Shown piece by piece: positions 32,345 to 43,809 of a stretch of DNA of 64,000 nucleotides; position 1 is the first letter of the stretch, and every line of letters begins with the position of its first letter. The notes below the pieces were generated by a model. That model made no database searches. It saw only the letters and a list, made by a program, of their open reading frames with translations, and had not been told where the DNA came from. Source of the stretch: Acanthosepion esculentum. Lineage: Eukaryota > Mollusca > Cephalopoda > Sepiida > Sepiidae. The stretch is from contig OZ038498.1 of assembly GCA_964036315.1 (NCBI GenBank), positions 6,565,778 through 6,629,777 of the forward strand, read 5' to 3'. The translations under genes and the position numbers were made by a program.

Positions 32345-33405
32345 ATTATTTAACCAGCATATCGACCTTCGTTGGGCCATTCAATGCTGAAAAAGTTTTT
32401 TTCCAAAAAGTATAGTTGGTAATATTATTTTTCAAAAACGTATATCTGGTAATAATATTTTTTCAAAAACGTAGAGCTGGTAATAATATTTTTTCAAAAA
32501 CGTAGAGCTGGTAATAATATTTTTCAAAAAACATATAGCTGGTAATAATATTTTTCAAAAACGTAGAGCTGGCAATAATATTTTTCAAAAACGTAGAGCT
32601 GGCAATAATATTTTTCAAAAACGTAGAGCTGGCAATAATATTTTTCAAAAACGTAGAGCTGGTAATAATATTTTTCAAAAACGTAGAGCTGGCAATAATA
32701 TTTTTCAAAAACGTAGAGCTGGCAATAATATTTTTCAAAAACGTAGAGCTGGTAATAATATTTTTCCAAAAACGTAGAGCTGGTAATAATATTTTTCCAA
32801 AAACGTAGAGCTGGTAATAATATTTTTCCAAAAACGTAGAGCTGGTAATAATATTTTTCAAAAACGTAGAGCTGGCAATAATATTTTTTCAAAAACGTAG
32901 AGCTGGTAATAATATTTTTTTTCATTTTCATTTTGGTCTTTTGTGATCTTTATAAAAAAGCAATTATTTTGTTGATAAAATTTAATTGCTTAGCTACTCA
33001 AATAAAGTTCAAATATGCAGATGTAGTTTATCGTCATACCCCGGATGCGGATGTAGTTTGTCATCATACCCCGGACGCGGATGTAGTTTGTCGTCATACC
33101 CCGGACGCGGATGCAGTTTGTCGTCATACCCAGGACGCGGATGCAGTTTGTCGTCATACCCAGGATGCGGATGCAGTTTGTCGTCATACCCAGGACGCGG
33201 ATGCAGTTTGTCGTCATACCCAGGACATGGTAAAAACATGGAAGTTCACTATTTGCCCATAGCTGGGACCCCAACAGGTGCTACCACCCCGGGTCTGGGT
33301 GGACCTGGGAACACCAGCAATTAAGAGGTGGTTCCACGCTTCCTCAAAACCTCTTGATCAGAGGCCTTGCTGTTGGATGCAGTTTAACGTCGTACCCAGG
33401 ACGCA
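32345..33405 (-). mobile_element. Composite minisatellite element, copy 2 (rearranged)
   Basis: On the minus strand: one 30-bp unit and the conserved core with CAACAGCAAGGCCTCTGA and GGAACCACCTCTTAA (about 33405-33240); then eight 30-bp units resembling CCTGGGTATGACGACAAACT plus GCATCCGCGT (33230-33015); a spacer of about 95 bp; then about 17 units of a 30/31-bp array containing GTTTTTGAAAAATATTATTG plus CCAGCTCTAC (32925-32400); and the end GGTCGATATGCTGG near 32365. In copies 1 and 3 the GGTAAGACGATAAACTAC units lie only outside the core; here most lie inside. Both arrays create stop-free frames on more than one strand, which I reject as genes. Confidence 0.7.
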
Positions 33406-33689
33406 CTCTCGGAAGAAGGATTACTGTGCATTCAAAATGATGGGTAACCACTCCACTATCTTTCCCAAGAAGTCATAGCAATTAACATATAATAAAATGA
33501 AAGGAAATTTTTTCAAGAACCTTGATTGCCTATATCCTGAAAAAATGATATTTAAAAAAAGAAAATTTATTTCATCTCATTCATTTTTCCAGTTAACCTT
33601 TATCAATCTGTATGTGACTTCATTTGCTGTACAAAAGGTTTATCCTGGTGACTCTGATACCTGAACAATATTGTGTTTGAATTTCATAG

Positions 33690-34025
33690 TTGTGTTGTCA
33701 AATCCTACTATGGCAACAGGAAATAACTTTGAGTAAAATTAACAATACGGTTACTGCAATTGAGAGGCCTTGAAAAAGAAGGCAGTGGAAAGGGTAGAAA
33801 TATTAATAATGCAGTGTGCTAAAGTTTAAATTTGAATGATCATAACTGGACTGAATCTTGTGTTGTAGGGCCTCATGATTCATTTGTCAAATCCTTCTAT
33901 GGCAACAAAAATCAAGTTTGAGTGGAATTGACAATTAGGTTACTGCAATTGAGAGGCCTTGAAAAAGAATGCAATGGAAAGAGAAGTAATATTAATAATG
34001 CAGAGCATGAAAGTTTCAATTTTAG
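33690..34025. repeat. 189-bp direct duplication
   Basis: GTTACTGCAATTGAGAGGCC occurs at 33750 and again at 33939. Flanking sequence (TCAAATCCT-CTATGGCAACA before, ATATTAATAATGCAG after) is duplicated too. The two copies are adjacent and have diverged at many sites. Confidence 0.8.
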
Positions 34026-34259
34026 ACATTTTAAATTATAAATTTATAATTTCTTTTTATGTATGAACTTTTTTTTTTCTTTGTTTAAAATTAAAACAAA
34101 ATTATTAATGTCAAAAGTTTTTTAATTTATCATTTTATCATTTAATTTATCATTTATAAATTGTATTTTTATCTGTGATACAAAATGAAAACATTGTTTT
34201 TATAGTTTTTATTGCCTATATCGTAAGAGATATTGCCTGAAAAAAAAATCCTTTGGTAC

Positions 34260-34530
34260 TTTCACATAAACCATTGCCAATGGTCAACCCTAGCTGAGAA
34301 CCGTGACGCCTGGCATCTTACCACCAACCATGCTGTCTCCTTTGTAAATATCTGCAGGGTCGCTCTCAGGGACAAGAGGCAGAAGAGGAAGTACTACAAC
34401 TACTGTGACCATGTATGCCGTCCTGCATTGGACTTATCAGTCACAAACGTCCCTGCAAGTGACATGTACAGACTCCCTCTTGATCTTCATTTTGTGAAGC
34501 CAGGCCATGATGATGATTGTAAGAGATGAT
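34260..34530 (+). pseudogene. LINE C-terminal fragment (family C)
   Basis: The frame reads WSTLAENRDAWHLTTNHAVS then RVALRDKRQKRKYYN, with CDHVC further on. A Trp...Leu-Ala...Asn-Arg...Trp pattern followed by a basic stretch is characteristic of the last part of ORF2 in a widespread invertebrate LINE group, usually followed by a cysteine-rich end. Only this end is present. The frame is open for 98 codons, but it is homologous only over the first about 60. Confidence 0.6.
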
Positions 34531-34539
34531 GATGATTAA

Positions 34540-35335
34540 GACAGCAGATTTGTTTTAATATGAGTTATTAAAACATCCGAATGATTTGATATTTATACAG
34601 TGTCTGTATTTGTAAGATAGGAGGTTTAGAATCATAAAAAGGAAGACATTTTTTTTCCACATTGTTCTCCTTGATGTCCAGATTGTCAACTGTCACTTTT
34701 ATCAGATATAAACACTTTTCGTTTTTATTAAGCACTCCTGACCAATATGAAGGAGGCTAATTTATGTTAGTGTAAACTTTCTGACTCCTCCTTGCTATCT
34801 GTACATCTCTCTCTCTGTCTATGTCTCTCTTTCCTTTTCATATTTAATACCCAGCAACTCTGGATACACCATTGTCTGACAAGTAATCTGGTTGTCATTT
34901 ATTTCTTGACATGATATAGTGTTTTACAGGAATTTAAACTTAAACGCACTTAATATCTGGTTTGGAAGGCTGGTAAATTTACATATGATCTTTAAGTAAA
35001 ACTATGCATGAAAAAAAGAAATAGTTGTACTATTGTTAAACTATCAATCTCTTTTTCATTTAATCCTCACTGGCGATAAATATTTCCTCTCAAAGTCTTG
35101 GATCACTTTTCCTATATTGATTGTTTTAGATCTCTAGCAGCTACATTCACACTGGACAGTTTTTCAGTTTTGACAGAGTAAATTCTTTTGTTTTTTTTGG
35201 TTTTTCAAACACCTCCTTTTCCTGTGGTGTTAGGGTCGCCATATAAAAGTTTCTTCAAGATATTTGTAAAATCTTCAAGTTTCTCAAATGAGGATTAATT
35301 AAATAATGTGCAATATTGTATGAGCTTTTCTTTTT
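34540..35335. other. Spacer with no supported gene
   Basis: AT-rich, with a CT-rich stretch near 34805-34835. Nothing recognised. Confidence 0.4.
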
Positions 35336-35339
35336 TAAT

Positions 35340-35830
35340 CATTTCATCCTAAGCAAGGCAATAAAGCCACTAAGAAGCAAGGGTTACTGAGTATGAGAGA
35401 ATATGAGAACAAAAAACATTATTAAGGAGAGAGAATAATAAAAGAACAGGAATTAAGGCAGAAGATAACAATTGACATTACATTTAAATTTTGGAAGATC
35501 AAAGTTGACTGGAAAGCAAAAAGACAGAAAAGAATTCCACAACCAAGAAATGTGAGAGAAGAAACTGTTAACATAGAATTTATGGTTACATCTAGCCATT
35601 TTGACTGTAAAATGATGAAATATTGCTGCCAATCTAGCATTGTGCTTAAATTCATAAAATCTAGGTAGCATAGAGGAAAGCTCCTCAGAACAATTAGCAT
35701 GAAAATATTTATAGAAAAGGCAAAGGGAAGCTACATTACGGTGGTGGGAAAGTGACTGAAGCTGAGATGCCAGGTCAGGACCATTTAACACTGCAGATTC
35801 TATATACATAAATCTTTAAATACATAGCAA
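35340..35830 (-). pseudogene. LINE family B RT C-terminus, open frame
   Basis: The minus-strand frame 35809-35453 is uninterrupted for 118 codons and reads NGPDLASQLQSLSHHRNVAS, then LCLFYKYFHANCSEELSS, HFTVKMARCNHKFY, LWNSF and FPVNFDLPKFKCNVNCYLL. It is the best preserved family B end in the window. Its 3' end (ATCCTAAGCAAGGCAATAAA, 35347 onward) equals that of the 31.68 and 51.85 kb pieces. The catalytic part of RT is missing. Confidence 0.8.
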
Positions 35831-36094
35831 AGCACCAGACTAGATTTGACAGCAATATTCAATGCATGGATTAATGGTAGACTTATAAATGTATAAGATA
35901 GCTTTGAAAATAAATCAGACATTATGTAATGGAAGAAAAAGTTGTTAATGAAATCTAATCCTCTTCAACAAGATGGCCAGTCTAATTAAAAAATAAATAT
36001 CATAATATATAAACTATCTCTTTTGTTTTATAACTGGTGCTGTTTTTTAAAACCAAGTTGTCACTTGCCAATATTTAAACTACCGTGCTCTCTC

Positions 36095-36395
36095 GTTTCA
36101 CCTGCTTATTTGTTGCTGCTCTGATTTTTACACTTCCCCTCGTCTTACAGCTTTCTGGTGTTCTTGAAGCCTCACCTTAAGGGGGCAGCCTGTCTCTCCT
36201 TTATATTTCTTTCCGCAACTGGACGGGATAGTCTTTAGTCATGTTCTCCTCTATGGGGGGTCTTACTCGGGAGAGATATCTGTGAAGTGTCGTCATGCTT
36301 TTGAAGGTTGTCCTGATGTTATATGAACCACAGATCCTTTGTATTTTCTCTGATAACCCTTTCACATAAGGCAGGCATCACAGATATGACCACAT
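36095..36395 (-). pseudogene. Penelope-like element, RT-GIY-YIG linker and endonuclease start
   Basis: One minus-strand frame reads CLPYVKGLSEKIQRIC then SYNIRTTFKS and YLSRVRPPIEENM. After a single-base shift it continues with CGKKYKGETGCPLKVRLQEH. LPYVKG...SEKI-RIC followed by KYKGETG-PLKVRL-EH is the signature of the region between RT and GIY-YIG of another Penelope subgroup, where KYKGETG takes the place of YVG. The frame stops at the start of the following helix. It is a different lineage from the 27.5 and 49 kb copies. Confidence 0.75.
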
Positions 36396-36654
36396 ATGGA
36401 GAGAGAAGGGAGATCACCGCTGTCTGTGGGATCAGGTTGAGATCATAGACAAGGAACACCATTGGAAAATTCATAAACTTAAGGAATCAGCACATATGAT
36501 AGGCCACAAAAATATCCTGAGTCGACCAAGCATAGAAATGAATACAGTGTGGGAACCAGTAGTAAGGAGTGCCAGAGAAAAGCGATAATAACAACAAAAA
36601 TTGCAATATGAGCTCTGGTAAAAATGGTTGCTGAAGACATTAGGTTTATAATAC

Positions 36655-37020
36655 CCAGAAATTCATACACAGATGTCCTCAAGGACACATGGCACAGTGG
36701 ATAAAGGCATTGGTTAGATCCAGTGACAGGATCCAAAGAGTGTGAGTTCAATACCCGGTTCAGTGGAGAACTTTCTGAGGGAAAAATTAACAGGAGATAA
36801 CTGATAACTGACATCCATTAAACATGGCACGTGGAACTAGAACAGTCTACCCCAGTGAGTGAAATAAAGGGTTCAGTTTGACATTCCAACCACCTGAAGG
36901 AAGCCGGAGTGTACAACAGCCGAAACGTTGTAATAAATATGGCGACAAAGATGAGGACAATAGTCCGAATAATGTAAATAATGTACATAATATTACATCT
37001 CAGAAATATAGACAACATAA
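36655..37020 (+). repeat. tRNA-derived SINE fused to CTGAAGG...GAAAC repeat, copy 1
   Basis: A-box TGGCACAGTGG (36690-36700) and B-box GAGTTCAATACCC (36744-36756) have normal tRNA spacing, so the head is tRNA-derived. The body runs on through TAACTGATAACTGACATCC to CATTCCAACCACCTGAAGG, GCCGAAACGTTGTAATAA and GATGAGGACAATAGTCCGAA. The same composite is at 59920-60210, so head and tail move together. Confidence 0.75.
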
Positions 37021-37249
37021 TCTCTTTATTAACTCTAGTGGCATTCCCGTTCATCTTTTGTCCTTTCCTCGATCCTCCCTATACTCGGTCTTCTCTTTCA
37101 ATTTTCACCATCCTCTCTACTAATGGCATTGCCGTCTCCCTGGCGGTGAAACTATTAAAATAAAAAAAATGGTTTCAGGAAGACAGAAGATCGTAACTGA
37201 TGCCTCTCTTAAATATTTAATCTCATTGAATTACAGTCGTTGCAGTCAG

Positions 37250-37920
37250 ACCATGATGATTTCCATCCATAAAGTGTTGGATCTAATAATTGCTTTTTGT
37301 ATTAGTTCATAATAATGTTCATCCAATACAAGGCCCAAGAGCCACTCACGGTAGAGGATTACTGCAGAGTGTTGTATGAACATGACATAAGAAATGGCAA
37401 GAAGTGAAGTTCATGGGGTTTTGCAGGAAAGATACCTCTTAGCTCTAGAACGGAAGAGGTCAAGATTGGGAAAAGATCCTACCAGATGTTTGTTCCTCAA
37501 AACAGCAGTTCTTGGTAAGAAGCTGCCCGAATAAAACTTCCTCCTTACTAATGGAATACAAAGGGAATGGGGATAATTCACTCTTGTGCATATGGCATGG
37601 CAGGTCCCAGTTATAAAGGGGGTCAGGTCTAGTGGGACTAAGGAATATGCCATAGTAAATAGCGTTAGAACAGTGAGAGTGTCACATTTTGTCTGTGTGG
37701 GGAAAGGTGTTGTTAGGTAAAAAATGAATCATCCACAAGTGTGTGTAGATGCTTTTGGTCTCTATCAAGACGGGCAAATTAGGACTAGGCAGCTCTCACC
37801 TAGATGTGGCAGCAATATTCCATTTTTGCCAGTTAATAAGAAACTCAGATATTGCCTCTTTTGCCAACTTAAGTTACCTTATTTAATTTTTCGCACTTAT
37901 TGTATTAGTTCTACTACCAT
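37250..37920 (-). pseudogene. LINE C-terminus (family B relative)
   Basis: The frame 37653-37411 reads PLDLTPFITGTCHA, then SGSFLPRTAVLRNK, FPNLDLFRSRAKRYLSCK. The pattern SFLPRTAxLWNK...FPNLDLFRSRVNRYL marks the very end of a jockey/CR1-type ORF2, though here the Trp is Arg. It differs enough from the 8.4 and 35.4 kb ends to be a separate family. Sequence down to about 37260 is its 3' untranslated region. Confidence 0.65.
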
Positions 37921-38109
37921 TTGATAGTAAGTATAGTAAGCATACCTATCACTAAATAATAACATTATTTTTTATGTCCATTATCATCAATTAACTGTAA
38001 ACATAGCCATCATTTCTGATATAACAGCTGCAAATATTAAAAATTAAAATAGTCTATTATTTAACACTTGTGGAAGCTTTGTAATGTAATAAGGATAAAT
38101 TTATGGAAA

Positions 38110-38400
38110 CGGGTTGAGTACTCCATTATGATTACAGTGTCACTGGGGCAACACATGTACTGAAGCTGTAGCAATAGCGGTTGTGTCTAGGGCAAGATAG
38201 CCTATCAGAACGAATATCTCTTCAGACGGTTTTGAATTCAGCATTGTTCTTCTCCTAGACTAGCCTCCACTCAAGGTGAGAGAGTTCAGTGTGACCTGAT
38301 ATTCAACTCCATATCTGGGGCAAGATGGGTTCATATCTTTTCTAAGGGCATCAGTGCAAAATGAATGAAAAACATTTGGTCAGAAGTGGAACTCGGCATG
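38110..38400 (-). repeat. tRNA-derived SINE, copy 2 (head degraded)
   Basis: Same body as 29100-29460: GGGCAAGATAGCCTATC, TTTTGAATTCAGCATTG and TCCTAGACTAG-CTCCACTCAAGG on the plus strand. The head side (38360-38400) no longer has a good A or B box. Confidence 0.6.
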
Positions 38401-39690
38401 ACAATTGTACTTTCTGTGCTGATAACTCTTATGTTACTCACTACTATTGCTATCGACTATAGCTTGAATGTCGAATATATCTTGATATCATCATTAGTAT
38501 TTGTTGATCTTAATGTAAATAATATTTTTTCAAATCAGATTAATTATACTTTAAATCAGCAAATATTCCTCAAATAAAGTTTCAGAAAAGTATATTTTAT
38601 TTTTGAAAGATCTTTTAATACACAGAATAAGAAATTATTTATTGATTAGTTTTTTTTAACCAGATTCGTATTCAATATTAAAACATTCCAGACAGACCAG
38701 TCAGATCTGGCTGGTCAGTGAAAATACGGATATTTTTTGTGTTTAGTTTTCATGGAAATAACCATAACCAGATATTCATAAGTAAAAATGCTTCTAGCTT
38801 GAAAATAATCTCACGAGACAATATATTATACAAGGATTAACTTGTGAATAGCTCACAAATTTAGAGTTTAAGTTACCTCAAAACTGGAAAGATTTAGAAG
38901 TAAATTCTGGAAAAAATAATAAAATGATAATTAACCAAAGATGACAAATATATGAAGAGGAAATTTCTTTAACTGAAAGTGTAACATTAATAAATTGGGA
39001 TCAAATATGGATTGGAATCTGACAGAATGATAAGATAAAAAACAAATAGGTAACACGTTTATAAATCTAACATGTTTTGCTTTTATTAAAGCTTCATCAG
39101 AGAATGAAATAGCGAGGAGAAAAATAAAAATTCTGCTATTTTAAATTTTTGCATTGTTTGTTTTTCATTGCTTAAGCAAACCTCACATGCATTTGTCTTG
39201 TCAAGCTGCATTTGTGCATATCATTCATGTGTATATATATATAATAATTCTAGTTTGTTTTTGTGAGATTCAGACAATAATGTATATTAATATAACATTA
39301 ATCATTTTTCATGATTTTTCTTTTACAAAAATCCCTAAAAAATGTTTGTATATAATTGAGTTTGTATATATTTATCTTTCACTGAAGGAGAGTGGACTAA
39401 TTATTCTGGTAGAGGGAAAATTTCAATTTAATTTTCTCAATTCACTCATTTCTCATAATATGCCTGAGTAAATATTTTCGACTTAGAAATAAATGGTTAG
39501 ACAAATCAAAAATGCATAGGATATTTCAAAATTTTTATTTAGTTTTTTAATGAATATATTTTGCAAGTGCAATAGAATAAAGTAAGATCTCAATTATTAT
39601 TGCATTCAATTCATAATTTCTAATTTATATTTAAATATTTTAGTTCTATTTTTGTTTGCGTCTCACAAGAACTTACAAACATTTTCCTCT
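38400..39690. other. AT-rich spacer with no supported gene
   Basis: Frames of 70-105 codons occur near 38365-38577 and 39154-39471, but their composition is hydrophobic and low-complexity and I recognise no family. Confidence 0.4.
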
Positions 39691-40235
39691 TATCTGTCTA
39701 TGTCTCTGAGATGAGGTATTATGATTACTTGCATTATTTACATTATTTGGACTGTTATTTTCATTTTCATTGCAATATTCACAACATTTGAGCCTCTATA
39801 TCTCTGAGATGAGGTATTATGATTACTTGCATTATTTACATTATTTGGACTGTTATTTTCATTGCCATATTTACAATATTTGAGCCTCTATATCTCTGAG
39901 AGGAGGTATTATGATTACTTGCATTATTTACATTATTTGGACTGTTATTTTCATTTTCATTGCCATATTCACAACATTTGAGACTCTATCTCTCTGAGAT
40001 GAGGTATTATGATTACTTGCATTATTTACATTATTTGAACTGTTATCTTCATCTTCACTGCCATGTTTACAACGTTTCAGCCATTTTACGCTCTGGCCTT
40101 CTTCGGGTAATTGGAATTTCAAACCAAACCCTTTAACAATCTACCCTGTTGAACAAAATAAAGGGTTTGGTTTGAAATTCCAATCACCTGAAGAAGGCCA
40201 GAGCATGCAACAGGCAAAACGTTGAGAAGATGGCA
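39690..40235 (-). repeat. Four tandem 92/98-bp units ending in an inverted repeat
   Basis: ACTGTTATTTTCAT recurs at 39751, 39849, 39941 and (as ACTGTTATCTTCAT) 40039, giving 98-, 92- and 98-bp steps; the 92-bp step lacks one TCATTT. The unit is the reverse of the AACAGTCCAAATAATGTAA repeat. To the right, arms 40090-40134 and 40160-40204 are inverted copies around a 25-bp centre and contain CTGAAGAAGGCCAGAGC, so two copies face each other. Confidence 0.85.
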
Positions 40236-40239
40236 ATGA

Positions 40240-42130
40240 TGATTTTACTGTTAAGAAAAAAAAATTATCTCGATATTTTCTCCATAATCTAATCATACAA
40301 TATTATTGATAGCTAACGCAAAGACATAGGATAGTTATGAATATGAACTTTTAAGTTAACTTATTAAGGATAACAATGTAGTGACATAATTATATCCATT
40401 CCGGCAAGACTGGATGATTTTGCAACTTGAATTTCGTCTCTCAATAGGATTCCTGTTATTCCACAAAAGGATTGTGCAGTAACAAGAATACTATTTTTCT
40501 CAAGTTCAACATTCATGATTTGGTTTCCATGGAAAAAAAAAATATCCATTTGGCAGCTGTCCTTGAACAAAAGTGCAGCTGCTGCAATATTATCTTTTAT
40601 TCATGGTATTTTCTTTATGGAGATGGGGATCGGAACAGAGTGTGCCATAGATGTAATAAATAGGCATACCTTAGTTTTATATTTGTTTTGTACTTGACTT
40701 TTATTCAACAAATATAGACATGAACTAAAAAGTAAAAAGAGAGTTCAGCTTTAAAAGAAAAGAAAAGAATCAATTTAAAGTTAACTTAATTAGTCAATTT
40801 CTCCCCAAAAGATAATGATAGACGTTAACAAAGAACATGGAGAAGAATCTAAATGCAAACTTTGAAAGTAAAATTATCACAACCTAAACTTTCTATTAAG
40901 TGTTTTGAATTATATTAAAGAAGGAACAAATTTTGAAGAAAATTCATTAAAGATTTAATGAAATATAAAGACAGTATCAAATTCTACTTTGAAGGAAAAA
41001 TACCCGAAGTGAAAATCCCTGAAAAGAACAAAAAAAAATGATAATTAATGAAAAATTTCTTCAGAAAAATGCATGTCTTATAAAACAGTTTAAAAAACAA
41101 AATGGAGTATACACATTGACATCCATTTTTATTTCCCATGTAAGACATTAAAATTAAGGCTCTCAATTTAAAAACAAAAGATTTTTAGTTGTATTCAGAA
41201 TTTTTTTAATGCAGTTATTTCAAATGTTTCATCTTGAGAATACTGAAATTATCCTGTTGCTTTTTTTGTTTTTCAATATCCCCCTTTTGAGGATAAGAAT
41301 TCTTTCTTATAATTGGAATGTGGACTCTTTGCTTGTTATTTAAATTGGATCCATGCTTTTATAACAAGAATATACCAGAAATCTACTCTCTAAAATGTTT
41401 TATAAACCTTAGTTCTACCAATGTTAATATTTCAAATTTTAATCACTACAAATAATATCGCCAGTGTAAGGAATTTTTTATTATTCTTAATGTATGAATG
41501 AAAAGAAAAAAAGGAAAAAAAAAATTTCTATGTTTTTTTATTTAATCCACCATTTGTTACTGCCTGAGATTATAGAAAAAATATTTTAAGAACATTCTCA
41601 AAAGAATCAAAATTGCATTGTTGTTGTAATGTTAGCTTATTACTGCAGAGAATGCACTTTAAAATGAAAATTATATGGAATGGTAAGCATCAAAATACAG
41701 ATTGATAAAATCTTAAATATTAAGTTTTAATTATCTCCCTTGAATCTGTTTTGAAATTATTATTTGTATCAGAAAGAAGCTTGATAAAGCAACTCTTATC
41801 ATCTATAATTACTGGCATAGCTTCTTAGGGTAAAGATTTTTAAGAATATCCAAGCAACCAAATATATTGTTATCTTTCATTTGAATGTTTTGAATTAATA
41901 TTTATAATAAAAAGTGTTAATGTTACAGCTGAAAAATGTTTCACCTTAGGAAGTAAAAGTAGGACTATTAAGATATTTTTAAATGAGAATGTATTTGTTT
42001 AATAAATAATATCGAGTCTGATATTAAAAATCAAATCACATTTGTTTTATTAGTGCTATAATGTTTAAAATGGTTCAAACACTGACTACTTTGATGGAAG
42101 ATGACCACTCTTCAAAAAGCTAGAATGATT
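40240..42130. other. AT-rich spacer with no supported gene
   Basis: Long homopolymer-rich, AT-rich stretch. No repeat unit, hairpin or coding frame that I would support. Confidence 0.4.
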
Positions 42131-42134
42131 TCTG

Positions 42135-42490
42135 GTCAACTCTAGGTTTTCTACTTAGCTAATAGTGAAGGTCTCTCTCTTCTTAGTTAATACTGAAGGT
42201 CTCTTTTAATATTTAATAGTGATGGTCTATTGTCTTACTTAATACTGATTGTCTCTGTTCTTAGTTAATACTGAAGATTTCTGTTCTTAGTTAATAGTGA
42301 AGGGCTCACTTCTTAGTTTATAGTAAAGAATTCACTTCTTAGTTGATACTGAAGGTCTCTCTTCTTATTTAATAGTTACAGTCTATTGTCTTACTTAATA
42401 CTGAAGGTCTCTGTTCTTACTTAATACTGAAGGTCTCTGTTCTTAGTTAATACTGAAGGTCTATTGTCTAGTTAATAATGACTAGTCTAT
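42135..42490. repeat. Degenerate 26-bp tandem array
   Basis: About 12 copies of a unit like TCTGTTCTTAGTTAATACTG plus AAGGTC. Spacing is mostly 26 bp but some units are shortened, and sequence identity is only moderate, so this is an old array. Confidence 0.75.
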
Positions 42491-42494
42491 ATTT

Positions 42495-43435
42495 TTAATT
42501 TATCAATTCATTTTGAATCCACGAAGCCTGAGAATTTTCTCTGGATTCATTCAGTAAATAAACAAGACATGGTTGGACATAGAACATTCAGTCACACTCT
42601 CTTTATTGTTCTCCTTAGCATCTGAGTGCTTTTTTGCTTGCTTGAGATCACATTTTTATGGAAGACATTTTTAGTGACCCAAAAAGAAATAATGAAACTG
42701 CCTCAAAAATATTTTCACTCTAAAATTTACTGAGTATTATGAAGATTAATTGTTCACCAATCAGATTAATGTAGAATTTTACAAATTTTTTTTGTATTAT
42801 GAATCTTTTTATCAGTCGTCCCCCTCTTGTGATATTTATTTATAAAGTTTAACTGGAGGATATTTTGGTATCAAGTGAGTGACAATTCTTATCAGAAATT
42901 CATCTCACAAAGTTTGAGTTAATTGCTTTTTATCTAGTGATGTCAGTGCTTAAAAATTCCATCATCTCCACTGAGTATAAATATTTACTATCGGCAAACA
43001 TATCTAAAATGTGTACGACTTCATTATATGTGTTAGGTTGGTGATACTCATTGCCACAAAATCAAATAAAAAAACCCTCAGATGTAAAATCAGGAAAGAA
43101 AAATTGATTTTAATGTCTAAGAAGAAAAATGACTGCCATTGTCTTTACTCAGTGAAGACATATGGTTGCTGTGTTTAGCTTTTATAGTAGGAAATATTAT
43201 GTCAACTGCTTTAATTAATGATCCTCTGCTTTGTTTACTTGATTCTCAGAACACAAACATAATCCTGTTTGTCAACAGAAAAGGTTTCATGCAATCTGAC
43301 CTGCATTACTTTTTTGGAAGTCTAAGGAAAATCACATTCATAAAAGAAACCATTGAAAAATAAGAATGACTTGAAAAAGAAATAAAAAAAAGAAACATAA
43401 CAGTGTCTAGAAAAGAATTGTTTCTTAAGGTAATA
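42495..43435. other. Spacer with no supported gene
   Basis: AT-rich; an 74-codon frame at 43139-43363 has no recognised motif. Confidence 0.4.
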
Positions 43436-43439
43436 GCTG

Positions 43440-43800
43440 TTTCCTTATAAGGAAACATTTGTCATTCATTGACTTGGTAGCCAACAAATATCACCTGAAG
43501 AAGGCCAGAGCATACAATGACTGAATTGTCATGAATATGGCAATAAAAATGAGGACATCTATCCTAACAAGGTAAATAATGGAAATAGTTACAATACCTC
43601 ATCTGAGAAATAGACAGATGCTTAAGAAAACATTCGTCATTCATTGACTGAGCAGCTAACAAATATCACCTGAAGAAGGTTGGCATGTACAATGACTGAA
43701 ACATTGTAAATATGGCAATAAAGTTGAGGACAACAGTCTGAACAATGTAAATAGTGTAAATAGTTACAATACCTTATCTAAGAAATAAAGATGTTGAAGG
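43440..43800 (+). repeat. Two tandem 175-bp units of the CTGAAGA...GAAAC repeat
   Basis: TCACCTGAAGAAGG starts at 43491 and again at 43666. Each unit includes CATTCATTGACT, the CTGAAGA block, a GAA(T/A)(T/C)... block, AATATGGCAATAAA and GTAAATAGTTACAATACCT. A third unit starts at about 43800 (AATCATTGACTGAGCAG) but breaks off. Confidence 0.75.
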
Positions 43801-43809
43801 AAATATTAG

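Noticed and set aside
32165..32345. Another tRNA-derived SINE (a B-box-like AGTTCAAGTC on the minus strand)
   Set aside because: No A box and no second copy in the window; could be chance.
32463..33324. Repetitive frames of 76-135 codons on both strands
   Set aside because: Produced by 30-bp minisatellites (10 codons per unit) in the composite element; several frames are open over the same bases.
36680..36760. Functional tRNA gene
   Set aside because: A and B boxes are good, but the sequence runs on into a repeated SINE body found again at 59.9 kb and I cannot form an acceptor stem.
38365..38577. 70-codon hydrophobic frame as a small membrane protein
   Set aside because: Begins in the degraded SINE head and has AT-driven Ile/Leu composition; no conservation evidence.
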